A stretch of 64,000 nt of DNA from Phycisphaerales bacterium (GTDB lineage Bacteria; Planctomycetota; Phycisphaerae; Phycisphaerales; UBA1924). The translations under genes and the position numbers were made by a program. The DNA lies in NCBI GenBank assembly GCA_035627955.1, contig DASPKU010000021.1:62001-126000 (forward strand), given 5' to 3'. Under the pieces are notes generated by a model. That model did not search any database. It had not been told where the DNA came from and saw only the letters and a list, made by a program, of their open reading frames with translations. This document shows, piece by piece, positions 1 to 7,717 of this stretch. The number at the start of each line of letters is the position of its first letter. Position 1 is the first letter of the stretch.

Positions 1-93
1 GGCCGCTGCCCCAAGTGCGGCTATGACCGCCGCGGGCTTGCGAGCCACGCGGCAGCCTGCCCGGAGTGCGGGACGGCGGTGGGAACACGGTGA
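1..93 (+). CDS. C-terminal fragment of a zinc-ribbon protein
   Basis: The first 30 codons of the window stay open in frame 1 and end at a TGA. The peptide carries CPKCGYDRRGL, then CPECG after a short linker. This is a four-cysteine zinc ribbon of the kind repeated in two other proteins and one broken gene here (around 35.0-37.2 kb and 59.8-60.4 kb). The start lies outside the window, so the function cannot be named. In relatives the ribbon sits next to transmembrane segments, but here it is at the extreme C-terminus. The 180 bases that follow hold no convincing gene. Confidence 0.6.
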   Translation, partial: GRCPKCGYDRRGLASHAAACPECGTAVGTR

Positions 94-276
94 ACGTTGG
101 GAACGAGCCCGGAACGCAGTGACGGGTTCTGGGTTGAACCCTGCGCTTGGGAAGACTCGGTCCGCTCACTTCGTTCGGGGCTCGTTGCGAACGCGACCGC
201 GGTGACTCGCGGTCCTGTGGTCAACGCGAAAGGCACATAGCGACGCAGAGCCGTCGCCATGGCACGCAAAAAAAAG

Positions 277-302
277 CCACCGAGATGAGGGCATCTCGGT
301 GG
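277..302. repeat. Palindromic repeat copy 1, acting as dnaA terminator
   Basis: A perfect 11-base inverted repeat (CCACCGAGATG / CATCTCGGTGG) with a 4-base centre. Eight A residues lie immediately to its left, so transcription from dnaA on the minus strand would meet a strong hairpin followed by U8. That is the layout of an intrinsic terminator, 32 bases past the dnaA stop. The same palindrome recurs about ten times in the window, so a dispersed repeat appears to have been co-opted or preferentially retained here. Confidence 0.8.
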
Positions 303-333
303 CACGGGTAGACGTGTCGTTGCGCTCAGCGGG

Positions 334-1995
334 TCACAGGCCCGCGGCGTGGCGGACGATCTGCCTGCTGAGGGCGTCGATCAGCTCCATCAGGGTGCTG
401 CCGGCGTGGTTGGGGACGAGCTCGGCGGGGATAGGGTCCTTCTTGGCGATGTCGCGCTCCACGCGCCGGTGGGCGGTGATGACGGTGGAGTGGTTGCCGC
501 GGCCCATGGCGCGGGCGATCTCGGGGAAGGACAGCGTGGTCAGCTTGCGGCAGACGAAGCTGGTGACCGAGCGGGCCAGCACCACGCGGGGGTGGCGGCC
601 CTTGCCCATGAAGTCGTTGAGCTCGACGTTGAGGGCGCGGCACACCTCGGCGATGATGGTCTGGGCCGCGATGGGGCGGCGGGGGCGGAGGGCGGGGGCG
701 GGGCCGTCCGTCTTGGGCTCGTCGGCGGCGTTGAGGCCCAGGGCGCGGCGGACCAGGCCGAGGCTGATCTCGCCGTGGTTGGGCGTGGCGTCGGGCAGCA
801 GGCGGTGGATGGCCTCGATCTGGATGAGCAGGCCCTCGAGCTCGCGGACCGAGCCGCCGAAGCCGCCGAGGCTGCCGATGGAGCGGGCGCTGCGGTCGCA
901 CAGCAGCTTCACCGAGGCGTCGTCGAGCTTCATGCTCCGCTCGGCGGCGAGGTGGCGGATGAGGCTGGTGCGGAGCTCGGCGTCGGGGGTGTCGATCTTG
1001 ACCACCGCCCCCGCCATGAAGCGAGAGACCAGCTTGTCACTGAGCTTCTTGATCTCGCGGGGGTGCTCGTCGCTGGCGAGCACCACGCGGGCGCCGTCCA
1101 GGCCGATGGCGTCGAAGGTGTGCAGCAGCTCGGTCTGGGTGGCGTCCTTGTTGGAGAGGAAGTGCACGTCGTCGATGCAGAGCAGGTCCACCTTGCGGTA
1201 GGCCTTGCGGAAGGCGTCGACCTTTCCGGTGCGGACGGCGGTGATGAACTCGTTGGTGAAGGCCTCGGCGGTGGTGTACTTGACGTTGGCGGTGGGGCGG
1301 CGCTCCAGGAAGCGGGTGACCGTGGCCTGCAGCAGGTGCGTCTTGCCCAGGCCGCAGCTGCCGTGCAGGAAGAGCGGGGCGGCGGGGGCGGCCTCCTCCG
1401 CGAGGCGGAGGCACGCGGCGTGAGCGAGCTTGTTGGCGGCGCCGACCACGAAGTTCTCGAAGCGGTAGCGGCCCACGGGCTTGGGGGCGGGGCGGTGGCG
1501 CTGGCTGGCGCGGAGCGACGCGGGCGTCGGGGCGGGGGCGGGCTGGGCGCCGAAGGCGGCACGGTCGACGGTGAAGTGGACCTCGACGGGGGTGGCCCCG
1601 GGGACGGCGGCCGCGGCACGCTTGATGTGCTCGCCGAACTGGCTGCTGAGCATGCGGGCGAGCAGGTTGTTGGCGACGGTGACGTCGAGGCGGTCGCCGA
1701 TCATGGTGAAGCGGGTCTGCCCGCTGAAGTAGCGCTGCATTTTGTCGTGGCCCAGGTCGGCTTCCAGCCGCTCCAGCACCCGCTGCGCCGTCGTCGTCTC
1801 CTTGTGCTCCGCCTCGCTGCTGATCTCCGCCGCCGCCGCTCCACCATCCACACGCGTGCTCATCATCGTCATGCCCGGCTCCATCAGGCTCACCACCACG
1901 GACGATTCCTTGAACCGGTGGCCACCCTCGGCGCGAGGGATGACCGTGGGCGCGATCGTGTCCATGCGATCGCGCCTGCGCCCGGCACATACCAA
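334..1995 (-). CDS. dnaA: Chromosomal replication initiator protein DnaA
   Basis: DnaA is the AAA+ initiator that binds DnaA boxes and melts the origin. Domain I is visible at about residues 70-145. The AAA+ module has Walker A GSCGLGKTHL (about 212-220) and Walker B LLCIDDVHFL. The C-terminal DNA-binding domain IV contains GRGNHSTVITAHRRVE. Length is 553 residues from the longest start, against 450-500 usually. The extra N-terminus suggests initiation further in: ATGs occur at codons 11, 38, 42, 44 and 45, and codon 38 (base 1884) has a purine-rich GGTGGTGAG just upstream. No dnaN follows, which fits the scattered replication genes seen in planctomycetes. A T-tract hairpin at 277-302 ends the gene. 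Identity is certain; the start is not. Confidence 0.95.
   Translation of the reverse strand: MVCAGRRRDRMDTIAPTVIPRAEGGHRFKESSVVVSLMEPGMTMMSTRVDGGAAAAEISSEAEHKETTTAQRVLERLEADLGHDKMQRYFSGQTRFTMIGDRLDVTVANNLLARMLSSQFGEHIKRAAAAVPGATPVEVHFTVDRAAFGAQPAPAPTPASLRASQRHRPAPKPVGRYRFENFVVGAANKLAHAACLRLAEEAAPAAPLFLHGSCGLGKTHLLQATVTRFLERRPTANVKYTTAEAFTNEFITAVRTGKVDAFRKAYRKVDLLCIDDVHFLSNKDATQTELLHTFDAIGLDGARVVLASDEHPREIKKLSDKLVSRFMAGAVVKIDTPDAELRTSLIRHLAAERSMKLDDASVKLLCDRSARSIGSLGGFGGSVRELEGLLIQIEAIHRLLPDATPNHGEISLGLVRRALGLNAADEPKTDGPAPALRPRRPIAAQTIIAEVCRALNVELNDFMGKGRHPRVVLARSVTSFVCRKLTTLSFPEIARAMGRGNHSTVITAHRRVERDIAKKDPIPAELVPNHAGSTLMELIDALSRQIVRHAAGL
1949..1976. promoter_or_regulatory. Perfect 10-bp hairpin at the dnaA 5' end
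   Basis: GGCGCGATCG and CGATCGCGCC form a perfect 10-base stem around an 8-base loop, and the loop contains one of the candidate dnaA start codons (ATG at 1965). If translation begins at a downstream ATG the hairpin lies in the 5' untranslated region. If it begins at 1965 the start codon itself is in the loop. Either way the structure could influence dnaA translation. This is an inference from sequence symmetry only. Confidence 0.45.
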
Positions 1996-2399
1996 CCTGG
2001 TTGGAGAGTCCTTTCACGGTTCCGTCGACGCGCAGTCACAGCGGCCCGCGTGTGCGGGTCACTCTCCCAACGGTGAAGTCGGGCCCAACGGAGATGTCGG
2101 GGTGCGACGGGTGTGAGGTCCCCGTGCGCGGGTCGGACGAACGGCCAGTCCATGGCCTTCTGAATCCCCCAGCCGTCGCGTCGCTGCGGCGTCTGGTGCG
2201 GGGCGGAAGGTAAGCGAACCCGCGCGGGTCTTCAACGCCCCGGACCTTCACTCACACGCGTGTCCCACGCCGTTGTCGCTTTCTGGCATGTGCGGCGCAA
2301 TGACTTAGTGCAGTGAAAAAAATCTTACACACGGGGCGTGGAGTGTTCAGCGTGGATAAAGAGTGTGCAAACTGCCTCTGAGAAAACTCTCATGCGAGG
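1996..2399. other. Intergenic region upstream of dnaA, candidate origin
   Basis: This 404-base gap holds no credible gene. Its distal third is locally AT-richer than the surroundings (runs such as GAAAAAAATCTTAC). It has one near-consensus DnaA box, CGTGGATAA at 2351-2359 (8 of 9 to TGTGGATAA). A short palindrome ACACGCGTGT lies near 2254. One box is too little to call an origin, but the position directly upstream of dnaA makes this the obvious candidate in the window for an origin or for DnaA autoregulation. Confidence 0.35.
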
Positions 2400-3410
2400 T
2401 CAGCGCGCAAGTCCCCGGACGGGCCGCACGAACGCGATCCGCTCACCGAAACTCCTGAAGCCAAGTGCCCCGTACAGGCGGAGCGCCGGGGCGTTGCGGC
2501 GGTCCACGGCCAAGGTCATCGGCCATGTCGCGTGCCTGCGGCGGAGCTCCTCAATGCCCTGCAGCAAGAGGTGCTTTCCCAGGCCCTTGCCACGGATCTC
2601 CGGGGAGAGGCCCAGGTAGACCAGCTCGGCGGACGCGGCGTCGGGGACGGCGCTGAAGAGGGCGCAGCCGTGCGGCTCGCCCTGATAGGTGACCAGCCAC
2701 CACGTGTGGGGGTCGAACTTCCCGGTGTCCTTGTGGGAGGCGAGGATGTCCCTGGTCTCGCGCAGGCCGCAGAGCTCGGGGCAGTCGAGAGTGTCGACGT
2801 AGGAGCGGTCCATGGCGGCCACGAGGGCGGCGTCGACCTTGGACTTGGGGAGGTCGCTGACGCGGGTGAGGGTGACGCCCTCGGGCGTCTGGAAGGGTTT
2901 GACAGGGCGGGGCGTTGGGCCGGCGGGGCGGCGGAGATAGCTGAGGTGCCCGACCATGGTGAAGCGGGCGTGGGTGAGGGCGTCCACGAACCACGGCTCG
3001 GTGGGGTCGGGCAGGGCCTGTGCGATGTGCACGCGCTGGCTGGGCTCCTGACCCAGGTGATCGCAGGCAGCATCGAGCACGGCGACGCGCTCGGCGAGGG
3101 CTTGGGCGGCGTCCTCGCCCTCCGGCATCGGCTCGCTGAGGAAGAGCATGGCCGTGCGTCCGGCGCCGGGGACGGCGAGGCAGGCCTGGCGGACGCGTCG
3201 GCGCTGGTCGAGGGTGGCCCAGATGAGGGAGAGGTCGATGCCGTGGGACGGGGCGGAGGCAACGAGGCGTCGTGCGGCGGCCTCGGTGTCATTAGAGGCT
3301 TGGGAGACGAGGCGTCCCGCGGCGGCGAGCGCCAGGTCGGGGGATATCCTGACCGCGATTGGGCGGCCAGCCGAGGCGGGATTTGGAACCGAACGGCTCA
3401 CGGTGCGCAA
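2400..3410 (-). CDS. GNAT-family N-acetyltransferase
   Basis: The C-terminal ~150 residues form a GCN5-related acetyltransferase domain. ELVYLGLSPEIRGKGLGKHL contains the RGKGLG acetyl-CoA pyrophosphate loop, and NAPALRLYGALGF is the usual motif B region. GNAT enzymes move an acetyl group from acetyl-CoA to an amine; the substrate cannot be told. The protein is 336 residues, about twice a single domain, and the N-terminal half has a weak GNAT-like layout, so it may be a tandem GNAT. The longest reading starts at TTG, and a GTG three codons later is equally possible; no clear ribosome site decides. It is divergent from the Tat-exported gene, sharing a short promoter region. Confidence 0.75.
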   Translation of the reverse strand: MRTVSRSVPNPASAGRPIAVRISPDLALAAAGRLVSQASNDTEAAARRLVASAPSHGIDLSLIWATLDQRRRVRQACLAVPGAGRTAMLFLSEPMPEGEDAAQALAERVAVLDAACDHLGQEPSQRVHIAQALPDPTEPWFVDALTHARFTMVGHLSYLRRPAGPTPRPVKPFQTPEGVTLTRVSDLPKSKVDAALVAAMDRSYVDTLDCPELCGLRETRDILASHKDTGKFDPHTWWLVTYQGEPHGCALFSAVPDAASAELVYLGLSPEIRGKGLGKHLLLQGIEELRRRHATWPMTLAVDRRNAPALRLYGALGFRSFGERIAFVRPVRGLAR

Positions 3411-3478
3411 CGGTACGTCGGTTTGACGGGGCGGAATCCGCCAGTAGACTGGACGGCTTGCCTTATTGGGAACCCACG

Positions 3479-4129
3479 ATGAAGACTCGCACCAACCGCC
3501 GCTCGTTCTTCAAACTCGCCGGCCTGCTGGCCCTCTCGGCCGCCGCCCTGGTGGGGGTGGGTTCCAGCATCGGCATGGGCCCCGAGCCCGACCCGATCCC
3601 GAAGAAGTGGGAGCTGACGGTCGATCCGGGCGCGCTGCGGTACGCCAGCGTTGATGACGGCAACGGCGCCAAGGGGTACTTTTACTTCACGTACACGGTA
3701 ACCAACGCGACGGGCAAGGACATGCTGTTCACGCCCTCATTCGAGATGTGCAACGACCAGGGGGACGTGGTGCGCTCGGGGCGGGACGTGCCCGCGGCCG
3801 TGACCAAGGCCTTGCTTGAGAAGCTGGACAACCAGTTCCTGCAGGACCAGATCAGCATCGTGGGCACGCTGCTGCAGGGCGAGAGCAACCAGAAGCAGGG
3901 GCTGGTGGTGTGGCCGGCGACCACGCTGCGGTTCAGCGAGATGGAGATCTACGGCTCGGGGTTCAGCGGCGAGACCAAGAGCATCGAGACCAAGGACGCC
4001 AAGACCGGCAAGACCACCAAGGTGATCCTGCGGAAGACCCTGTGCCTGAAGTACCAGCCCACGGGCGAGGTACGTGACCAGGGCTCCAAGCCGTTTGAGC
4101 TGATCGAGAAGCGGTGGGTGATGCGGTAA
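3479..4129 (+). CDS. Tat-exported protein of unknown function
   Basis: A 216-residue protein starting MKTRTNRRSFFKLAGLLAL. The RRSFFK motif followed by a short hydrophobic stretch ending near AAALVGVGSS is a classical twin-arginine signal. The mature part begins with acidic and proline-rich sequence, then a beta-rich domain (YFYFTYTVTNATGKDMLF) that resembles a secreted immunoglobulin-like or DUF-type fold. No catalytic motif is seen. The upstream in-frame ATG at 3359 would bury the signal, so this start was preferred. The protein is probably folded before export to the periplasm; its role is unknown. Confidence 0.7.
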   Translation: MKTRTNRRSFFKLAGLLALSAAALVGVGSSIGMGPEPDPIPKKWELTVDPGALRYASVDDGNGAKGYFYFTYTVTNATGKDMLFTPSFEMCNDQGDVVRSGRDVPAAVTKALLEKLDNQFLQDQISIVGTLLQGESNQKQGLVVWPATTLRFSEMEIYGSGFSGETKSIETKDAKTGKTTKVILRKTLCLKYQPTGEVRDQGSKPFELIEKRWVMR

Positions 4130-4298
4130 GTTCCTTGGGGTGCTCGGGTTGCCCCTAGGCCTTCCCCAAGGTGGGCGGCACTTGTACGGTGATTGATGCG
4201 CGGCCCGCGCCTCGACTCGGCGGGGGCAGGCGTCTAATCTTCCCTCCCATTCCAGAGAGTTCCGGGCCCTGAACGCCCGCTTTGAGAGGTACTTCGTC

Positions 4299-4589
4299 AT
4301 GGCACACAAAAAGGGCCAGGGTTCAACCAAGAACGGTCGTGACTCCAATCCGCAGTACCGCGGGATCAAGCTCTACGGCGGCGAGGTCGCTCAGCCGGGC
4401 TCGATCATCGTGCGTCAGGTCGGCACGCCCTTCATGGCGGGCTACAACGTGATGCGCGGCAAGGACGACACCCTGTTCTCCGTCGCCAACGGCACGGTGA
4501 TCTTCCGCGGCCGCAAGGTGCACGTGAAGCCCGCCGACGAGAAGGCGAACCAGCCGGCGTGGATGCGGGCTGAGACGGCGAAGGCCTGA
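4299..4589 (+). CDS. rpmA: 50S ribosomal protein bL27
   Basis: A 96-residue protein beginning [20 protein letters not shown] and continuing with the conserved bL27 core ([31 protein letters not shown]). bL27 lies near the peptidyl-transferase centre of the large subunit and its N-terminal tail reaches the P-site tRNA. Its usual partner rplU is absent just upstream, so the gene is unlinked from rplU here. A strong hairpin and T-run follow 27 bases after the stop. Confidence 0.97.
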   Translation: MAHKKGQGSTKNGRDSNPQYRGIKLYGGEVAQPGSIIVRQVGTPFMAGYNVMRGKDDTLFSVANGTVIFRGRKVHVKPADEKANQPAWMRAETAKA

Positions 4590-4616
4590 GGCGAGCGACA
4601 TCATCGAATATCGAAG

Positions 4617-4643
4617 ACCCGCCGGTGAACGGCGGGTTTTTCT
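4617..4643 (+). terminator. Intrinsic terminator of rpmA
   Basis: ACCCGCCG and CGGCGGGT form an 8-base stem around a 5-base loop, followed directly by TTTTCTTT. It lies between the rpmA stop and the LysR gene start, so rpmA is transcribed alone. Confidence 0.85.
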
Positions 4644-4661
4644 TTGGGGTAGTCTCCGCGC

Positions 4662-5543
4662 GTGGAACTGACGCCGCTCCGCTACTTCATCGCGATCGCG
4701 ACCGCCGGGCACATGACGCGAGCGGCGCGGGCGCTGGGTGTGACGCAGCCGGCGTTGTCTGCGGCGCTGAGGAAGCTGGAGGCGGAGGTAGGCGCGGAGC
4801 TGCTGCACCGCACGGGGCGCGGCGTCGAGCTGACGGAGGCGGGGCGGGTGTTCCTCGCGGCGGCGGAGGACACGGTGCGTCGGGCCGAGGGCGCCGTGCG
4901 GGCGGTGCGCGAGGTGGTTGGGCTGGAGCGCGGGTCGATCCGCGTGGGTGGCGGTGCGACGGCGACGACGTACCTGTTACCAAGGGTGGTGAGCGCGGTG
5001 CGGGCAGCGCACCCGGGGCTGCGGTTCTACGTGCGCGAGGCGGGGTCGCGGGCGGTAGCTACGGCGGTATTGGCCGGGGAGCTGGACCTGGGGATTGTCA
5101 CGCTGCCGCTGGAGCAGGCGGTGGCGCGGGAGCTGGTGGTCGTGCCGCTGGTGGAGGACGAGCTGCGGCTGATCGTGCCGGCGAAGCACGCGCTCGCGGG
5201 CAAGCGGCAGTTCAAGTGGCAGGACCTCGCGGGCGAGGGCGTGGTGGCGTTCGAGGCGGGCACGGCGGTGCGCGAGATGATCGACCGCGCGAGCGCCGCC
5301 GCGGGGGTGTCGCTGAACGTGGTGATGGAGCTGCGATCGATCGAGTCGATCAAGCAGATGGTGGCCGCGGGGATCGGTGTGGGGTTCGTGTCGCGGTTCG
5401 GGCTGCGCGAGGGCGAGGGGCTGACGTGCCGCGATGAGCGGCTGGCGCGCCGGCTGGCGATCGTGCGGCGGGCGGACCGGGCGGCGAGCGCGGCGGTGGC
5501 GGCGTTCGAACGGGCGGTGCGGAGCGCGAAGGCGCCGAGGTGA
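4662..5543 (+). CDS. LysR-family transcriptional regulator
   Basis: A 293-residue regulator. The N-terminal winged helix-turn-helix is unmistakable (LRYFIAIATAGHMTRAARAL, then GVTQPALSAALRKLE and LLHRTGRGVELTEAG). The C-terminal half is the periplasmic-binding-protein-like effector domain (ELDLGIVTLPLE, VAAGIGVGFVSRFG). LysR proteins usually control a divergent neighbour or their own gene; here both neighbours are unhelpful (rpmA upstream, a convergent aminotransferase downstream). The effector is unknown. Initiation is at GTG shortly after the rpmA terminator. Confidence 0.9.
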   Translation: MELTPLRYFIAIATAGHMTRAARALGVTQPALSAALRKLEAEVGAELLHRTGRGVELTEAGRVFLAAAEDTVRRAEGAVRAVREVVGLERGSIRVGGGATATTYLLPRVVSAVRAAHPGLRFYVREAGSRAVATAVLAGELDLGIVTLPLEQAVARELVVVPLVEDELRLIVPAKHALAGKRQFKWQDLAGEGVVAFEAGTAVREMIDRASAAAGVSLNVVMELRSIESIKQMVAAGIGVGFVSRFGLREGEGLTCRDERLARRLAIVRRADRAASAAVAAFERAVRSAKAPR

Positions 5544-5555
5544 TGGTGAGTCGAA

Positions 5556-5581
5556 CCACCGAGATGAGGACATCTCGGTGG
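5556..5581. repeat. Palindromic repeat copy 2
   Basis: Perfect CCACCGAGATG / CATCTCGGTGG palindrome in the 50-base gap between two convergent genes. The bases to the right (CACGGTT) also match other copies, which gives the element an orientation and a length of about 32 bases. It may serve both genes as a terminator hairpin, though no T-run is present. Confidence 0.85.
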
Positions 5582-5593
5582 CACGGTTGATCA

Positions 5594-6787
5594 TCACGCC
5601 CGGGTCAGATTTTCCTTCTTGATCAGCAGCTCCAGCGTGCTGGCGACCGCGTCGACCTGTCGGGCGGTCATGTCGTTGAAGAACGGCAGGGCGATGGTGC
5701 GCTGGCTGACGCTCTCGGCGATGGGGAACATGCCGGGGCGGAAGCCGAACTGCTCCTGGTAAAAGGGCTGGAGGTGGATGCAGGGGAAGTAGTCGGAGGC
5801 GCCGATGTCGTTGGTGCGCAGGCCGCGGATGATGCGGTCGCGCTCTTCGCCGGTGTAGCTGGGCTCAAGGCGGACGACGTAGACGAACCAGCTCATCTCG
5901 CTCTCTTCGTCGACGGTGGGGAGGATGAGGTGGGGGTGGCCGCCGAGGCGGTCCATGTACATCTGCGCGACCTTCTGGCGCTTGGCGATGATCTCGTCCA
6001 GGCGTCGCATCTGGCCGACGCCGATGGCGGCGTTGACCTCGCTCATGCGGTAGTTGTAACCAAGTCGTTCGTGGTGGAGCCAGGACCCGGTGGGCTTGCC
6101 GCCGACAGTTGCCTCGCTCGCGCCCGCGCCGCCGCGGAAGCCCAGGGCGCGCCCCTGGTTGCGGAGGGAGCGGCACATCTCGGCGAGGCGCTGGTCGTCG
6201 GTGACGATCATGCCGCCCTCGCCGGTGGTGATCTGCTTATTGGGGTAGAAGCCGAAGACGCCGACGCGCCCGAAGTGGCCGGCGGGGCGGCGCTTGTGGG
6301 TGGCGCCCAGGGCCTCGCAGCAGTCCTCGATGAGCGGGATCTCGTGGCGGGCCGCGATGGCCGCGTACTGGTCCATGTGCATCGGGTTGCCGAAGGTCTC
6401 GACCGCGAGAATGGCCCGGGTGCGCGGTGTGATGGCGGCCTCGAGCGCCCTGGGGTCCATGTTGAGGCTCTTGGGGCAGATGTCCACGAACACAGGCTTG
6501 GCGCCGACCATCAGGATGACGTTGGACGAGGCGATGAAAGAAAAGGGCGTGGTGATGATCTCGTCGCCCGGGCGGATGTTGAGGGCCAGCAGCGCGAGGT
6601 GCAGGCCGCAGGTGCCCGAGGACACGGCGACGCCGTAGCGGCAGTCCGCGGCGGTGGCGACGAGGGTCTCAAACTGCTCGGTGAGCGGGCCCATGGCCAG
6701 GCGCCCGGAGCGGAGCACCTTGAGGACGAGCTGCTCCTCGAGGTCGGTGATGTCGGGGCGGGAGAGGGGGATTTCGATGGCGGACAT
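5594..6787 (-). CDS. DegT/DnrJ/EryC1/StrS-family aminotransferase
   Basis: A 397-residue PLP-dependent sugar aminotransferase. Landmarks are IPLSRPDI at the N-terminus, GTCGLHLALLAL (phosphate pocket), the cofactor-binding Asp in PLIEDCCEALG (about 155), and the Schiff-base Lys in FYPNKQITTGEGG (Lys184). The closing region NYRMSEVNAAIGVGQ is typical. These enzymes aminate keto-sugar nucleotides for surface polysaccharide or glycan synthesis. No other sugar-nucleotide genes lie nearby, so the exact substrate is open. Confidence 0.9.
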   Translation of the reverse strand: MSAIEIPLSRPDITDLEEQLVLKVLRSGRLAMGPLTEQFETLVATAADCRYGVAVSSGTCGLHLALLALNIRPGDEIITTPFSFIASSNVILMVGAKPVFVDICPKSLNMDPRALEAAITPRTRAILAVETFGNPMHMDQYAAIAARHEIPLIEDCCEALGATHKRRPAGHFGRVGVFGFYPNKQITTGEGGMIVTDDQRLAEMCRSLRNQGRALGFRGGAGASEATVGGKPTGSWLHHERLGYNYRMSEVNAAIGVGQMRRLDEIIAKRQKVAQMYMDRLGGHPHLILPTVDEESEMSWFVYVVRLEPSYTGEERDRIIRGLRTNDIGASDYFPCIHLQPFYQEQFGFRPGMFPIAESVSQRTIALPFFNDMTARQVDAVASTLELLIKKENLTRA

Positions 6788-6824
6788 GGGGGAAGGGTAC
6801 TCCCGGAGGATTGCGGCGCTGCGG

Positions 6825-7232
6825 CTAAGCCCCGTGGGGCCCGAGCACCGTCAGATTGGCAATGTTGGCAAAGTCGCGCTCGTTATTGGTGACGAGCGGG
6901 ATTCCGAACTCAATCGCGGTTGCCGCGATCCAGCAATCACTCTCGCCGATTCGGCGGCCCATCCGGTTACGTGCCACGAAGACGTCTGCCCAGATCCGGG
7001 AGGTCGTTGGCGTCAACGGCACCACGATGTGGCGTCGGATGGCATCCTCGAGCGCTTGCTGTCGGCGGGGGCCCCACTTATGGATGAGCGCCCATCGGTA
7101 GAGCTCGGCGACCACCATGGCGGAAAGGACCGGTTCAGCCCTTTCGAGGTGCCGCTCAAACCGCGCGCGGCGCGTGTCCTGCTTGAGCATGTAGGAGAAC
7201 ACGTCAGTGTCCACCGCAACGCGCGAGGTCAT
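6825..7232 (-). CDS. PIN-domain VapC-like toxin
   Basis: A 135-residue PIN nuclease. The acidic metal-binding set is present: Asp8 in VDTDVF, Glu43 in VVAELYRW, Asp99 in GESDCWIAA and Asp120 in TNNERDFANI. VapC-type toxins cleave RNA, commonly tRNA or rRNA, when not held by their antitoxin. Its start overlaps the stop of the upstream small gene by 4 bases (ATGA), the classic arrangement of a toxin-antitoxin operon. The closest style is VapC/FitB. The RNA target is unknown. Confidence 0.88.
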   Translation of the reverse strand: MTSRVAVDTDVFSYMLKQDTRRARFERHLERAEPVLSAMVVAELYRWALIHKWGPRRQQALEDAIRRHIVVPLTPTTSRIWADVFVARNRMGRRIGESDCWIAATAIEFGIPLVTNNERDFANIANLTVLGPHGA

Positions 7233-7510
7233 CGACGATCCTTGATCGACCGGATGAACTCATCGACGTCGAAGTCTGCGAAGAGCTCGGCGGAGCCTAT
7301 CTCGTCTAATGATCGGAGCGGGCGTACGCCCTGTTCCCTTGCAAGCTCATCCAAGGACGGCGGGTTCTTCGCCAGGTGGTCGGCGCGCCGGATAGCGTCC
7401 TCACGAGACGAGTCGACCACTGGCTGGAACTCAATAGGCGTCCCGTTGGGGAAGCTCACGTCCCCATCGGGCTTGATGACACCATCCTGGTACACGCCTC
7501 GGTAGTCCAT
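7229..7510 (-). CDS. Putative antitoxin of the PIN toxin
   Basis: A 93-residue protein whose N-terminus (MDYRGVYQDGVIKPDGDV, then FPNGTPIEF) matches the AF2212/DUF104-like antitoxin fold, in which a small beta domain with a GVI.P motif is followed by a flexible C-terminal tail that wraps the toxin. The acidic tail (ELFADFDVDEF) fits toxin neutralisation. It is translated just ahead of, and overlapping, the PIN gene. The role as cognate antitoxin is inferred from this coupling. Confidence 0.75.
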   Translation of the reverse strand: MDYRGVYQDGVIKPDGDVSFPNGTPIEFQPVVDSSREDAIRRADHLAKNPPSLDELAREQGVRPLRSLDEIGSAELFADFDVDEFIRSIKDRR

Positions 7511-7574
7511 CTCGTTGATTATCGTAACCCCCCCGCCCGGTGGTGCAATCTACGGTCTTCCGGCGGGGGTAGGG

Positions 7575-7603
7575 CGAGATGAAGACTTCTCGACGTCACG
7601 GTT
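7575..7603. repeat. Diverged palindromic repeat copy 3
   Basis: CGAGATGAAGACTTCTCG followed by ACGTCACGGTT aligns with the consensus CGAGATGAAGACATCTCG, GTGGCACGGTT with four mismatches over 29 bases. The palindrome is partly decayed. It lies upstream of the type II secretion-like operon. Confidence 0.6.
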
Positions 7604-7717
7604 ACCGGCCGCCCTGCCACCCTGCGCCCGTCCGCCCCGGCCCCACCTGTGGGCAGTCTGACCCCTTAACCGCTCCCCTTCCCAAGCCCCCCCGAACAGT
7701 CACTAGACTTCCCGCCA

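Noticed and set aside
349-2076. Long plus-strand open frame opposite dnaA
   Set aside because: Gly/Val/Ala-rich translation with no domain, typical of antisense reading in GC-rich DNA; dnaA on the other strand has all family motifs.
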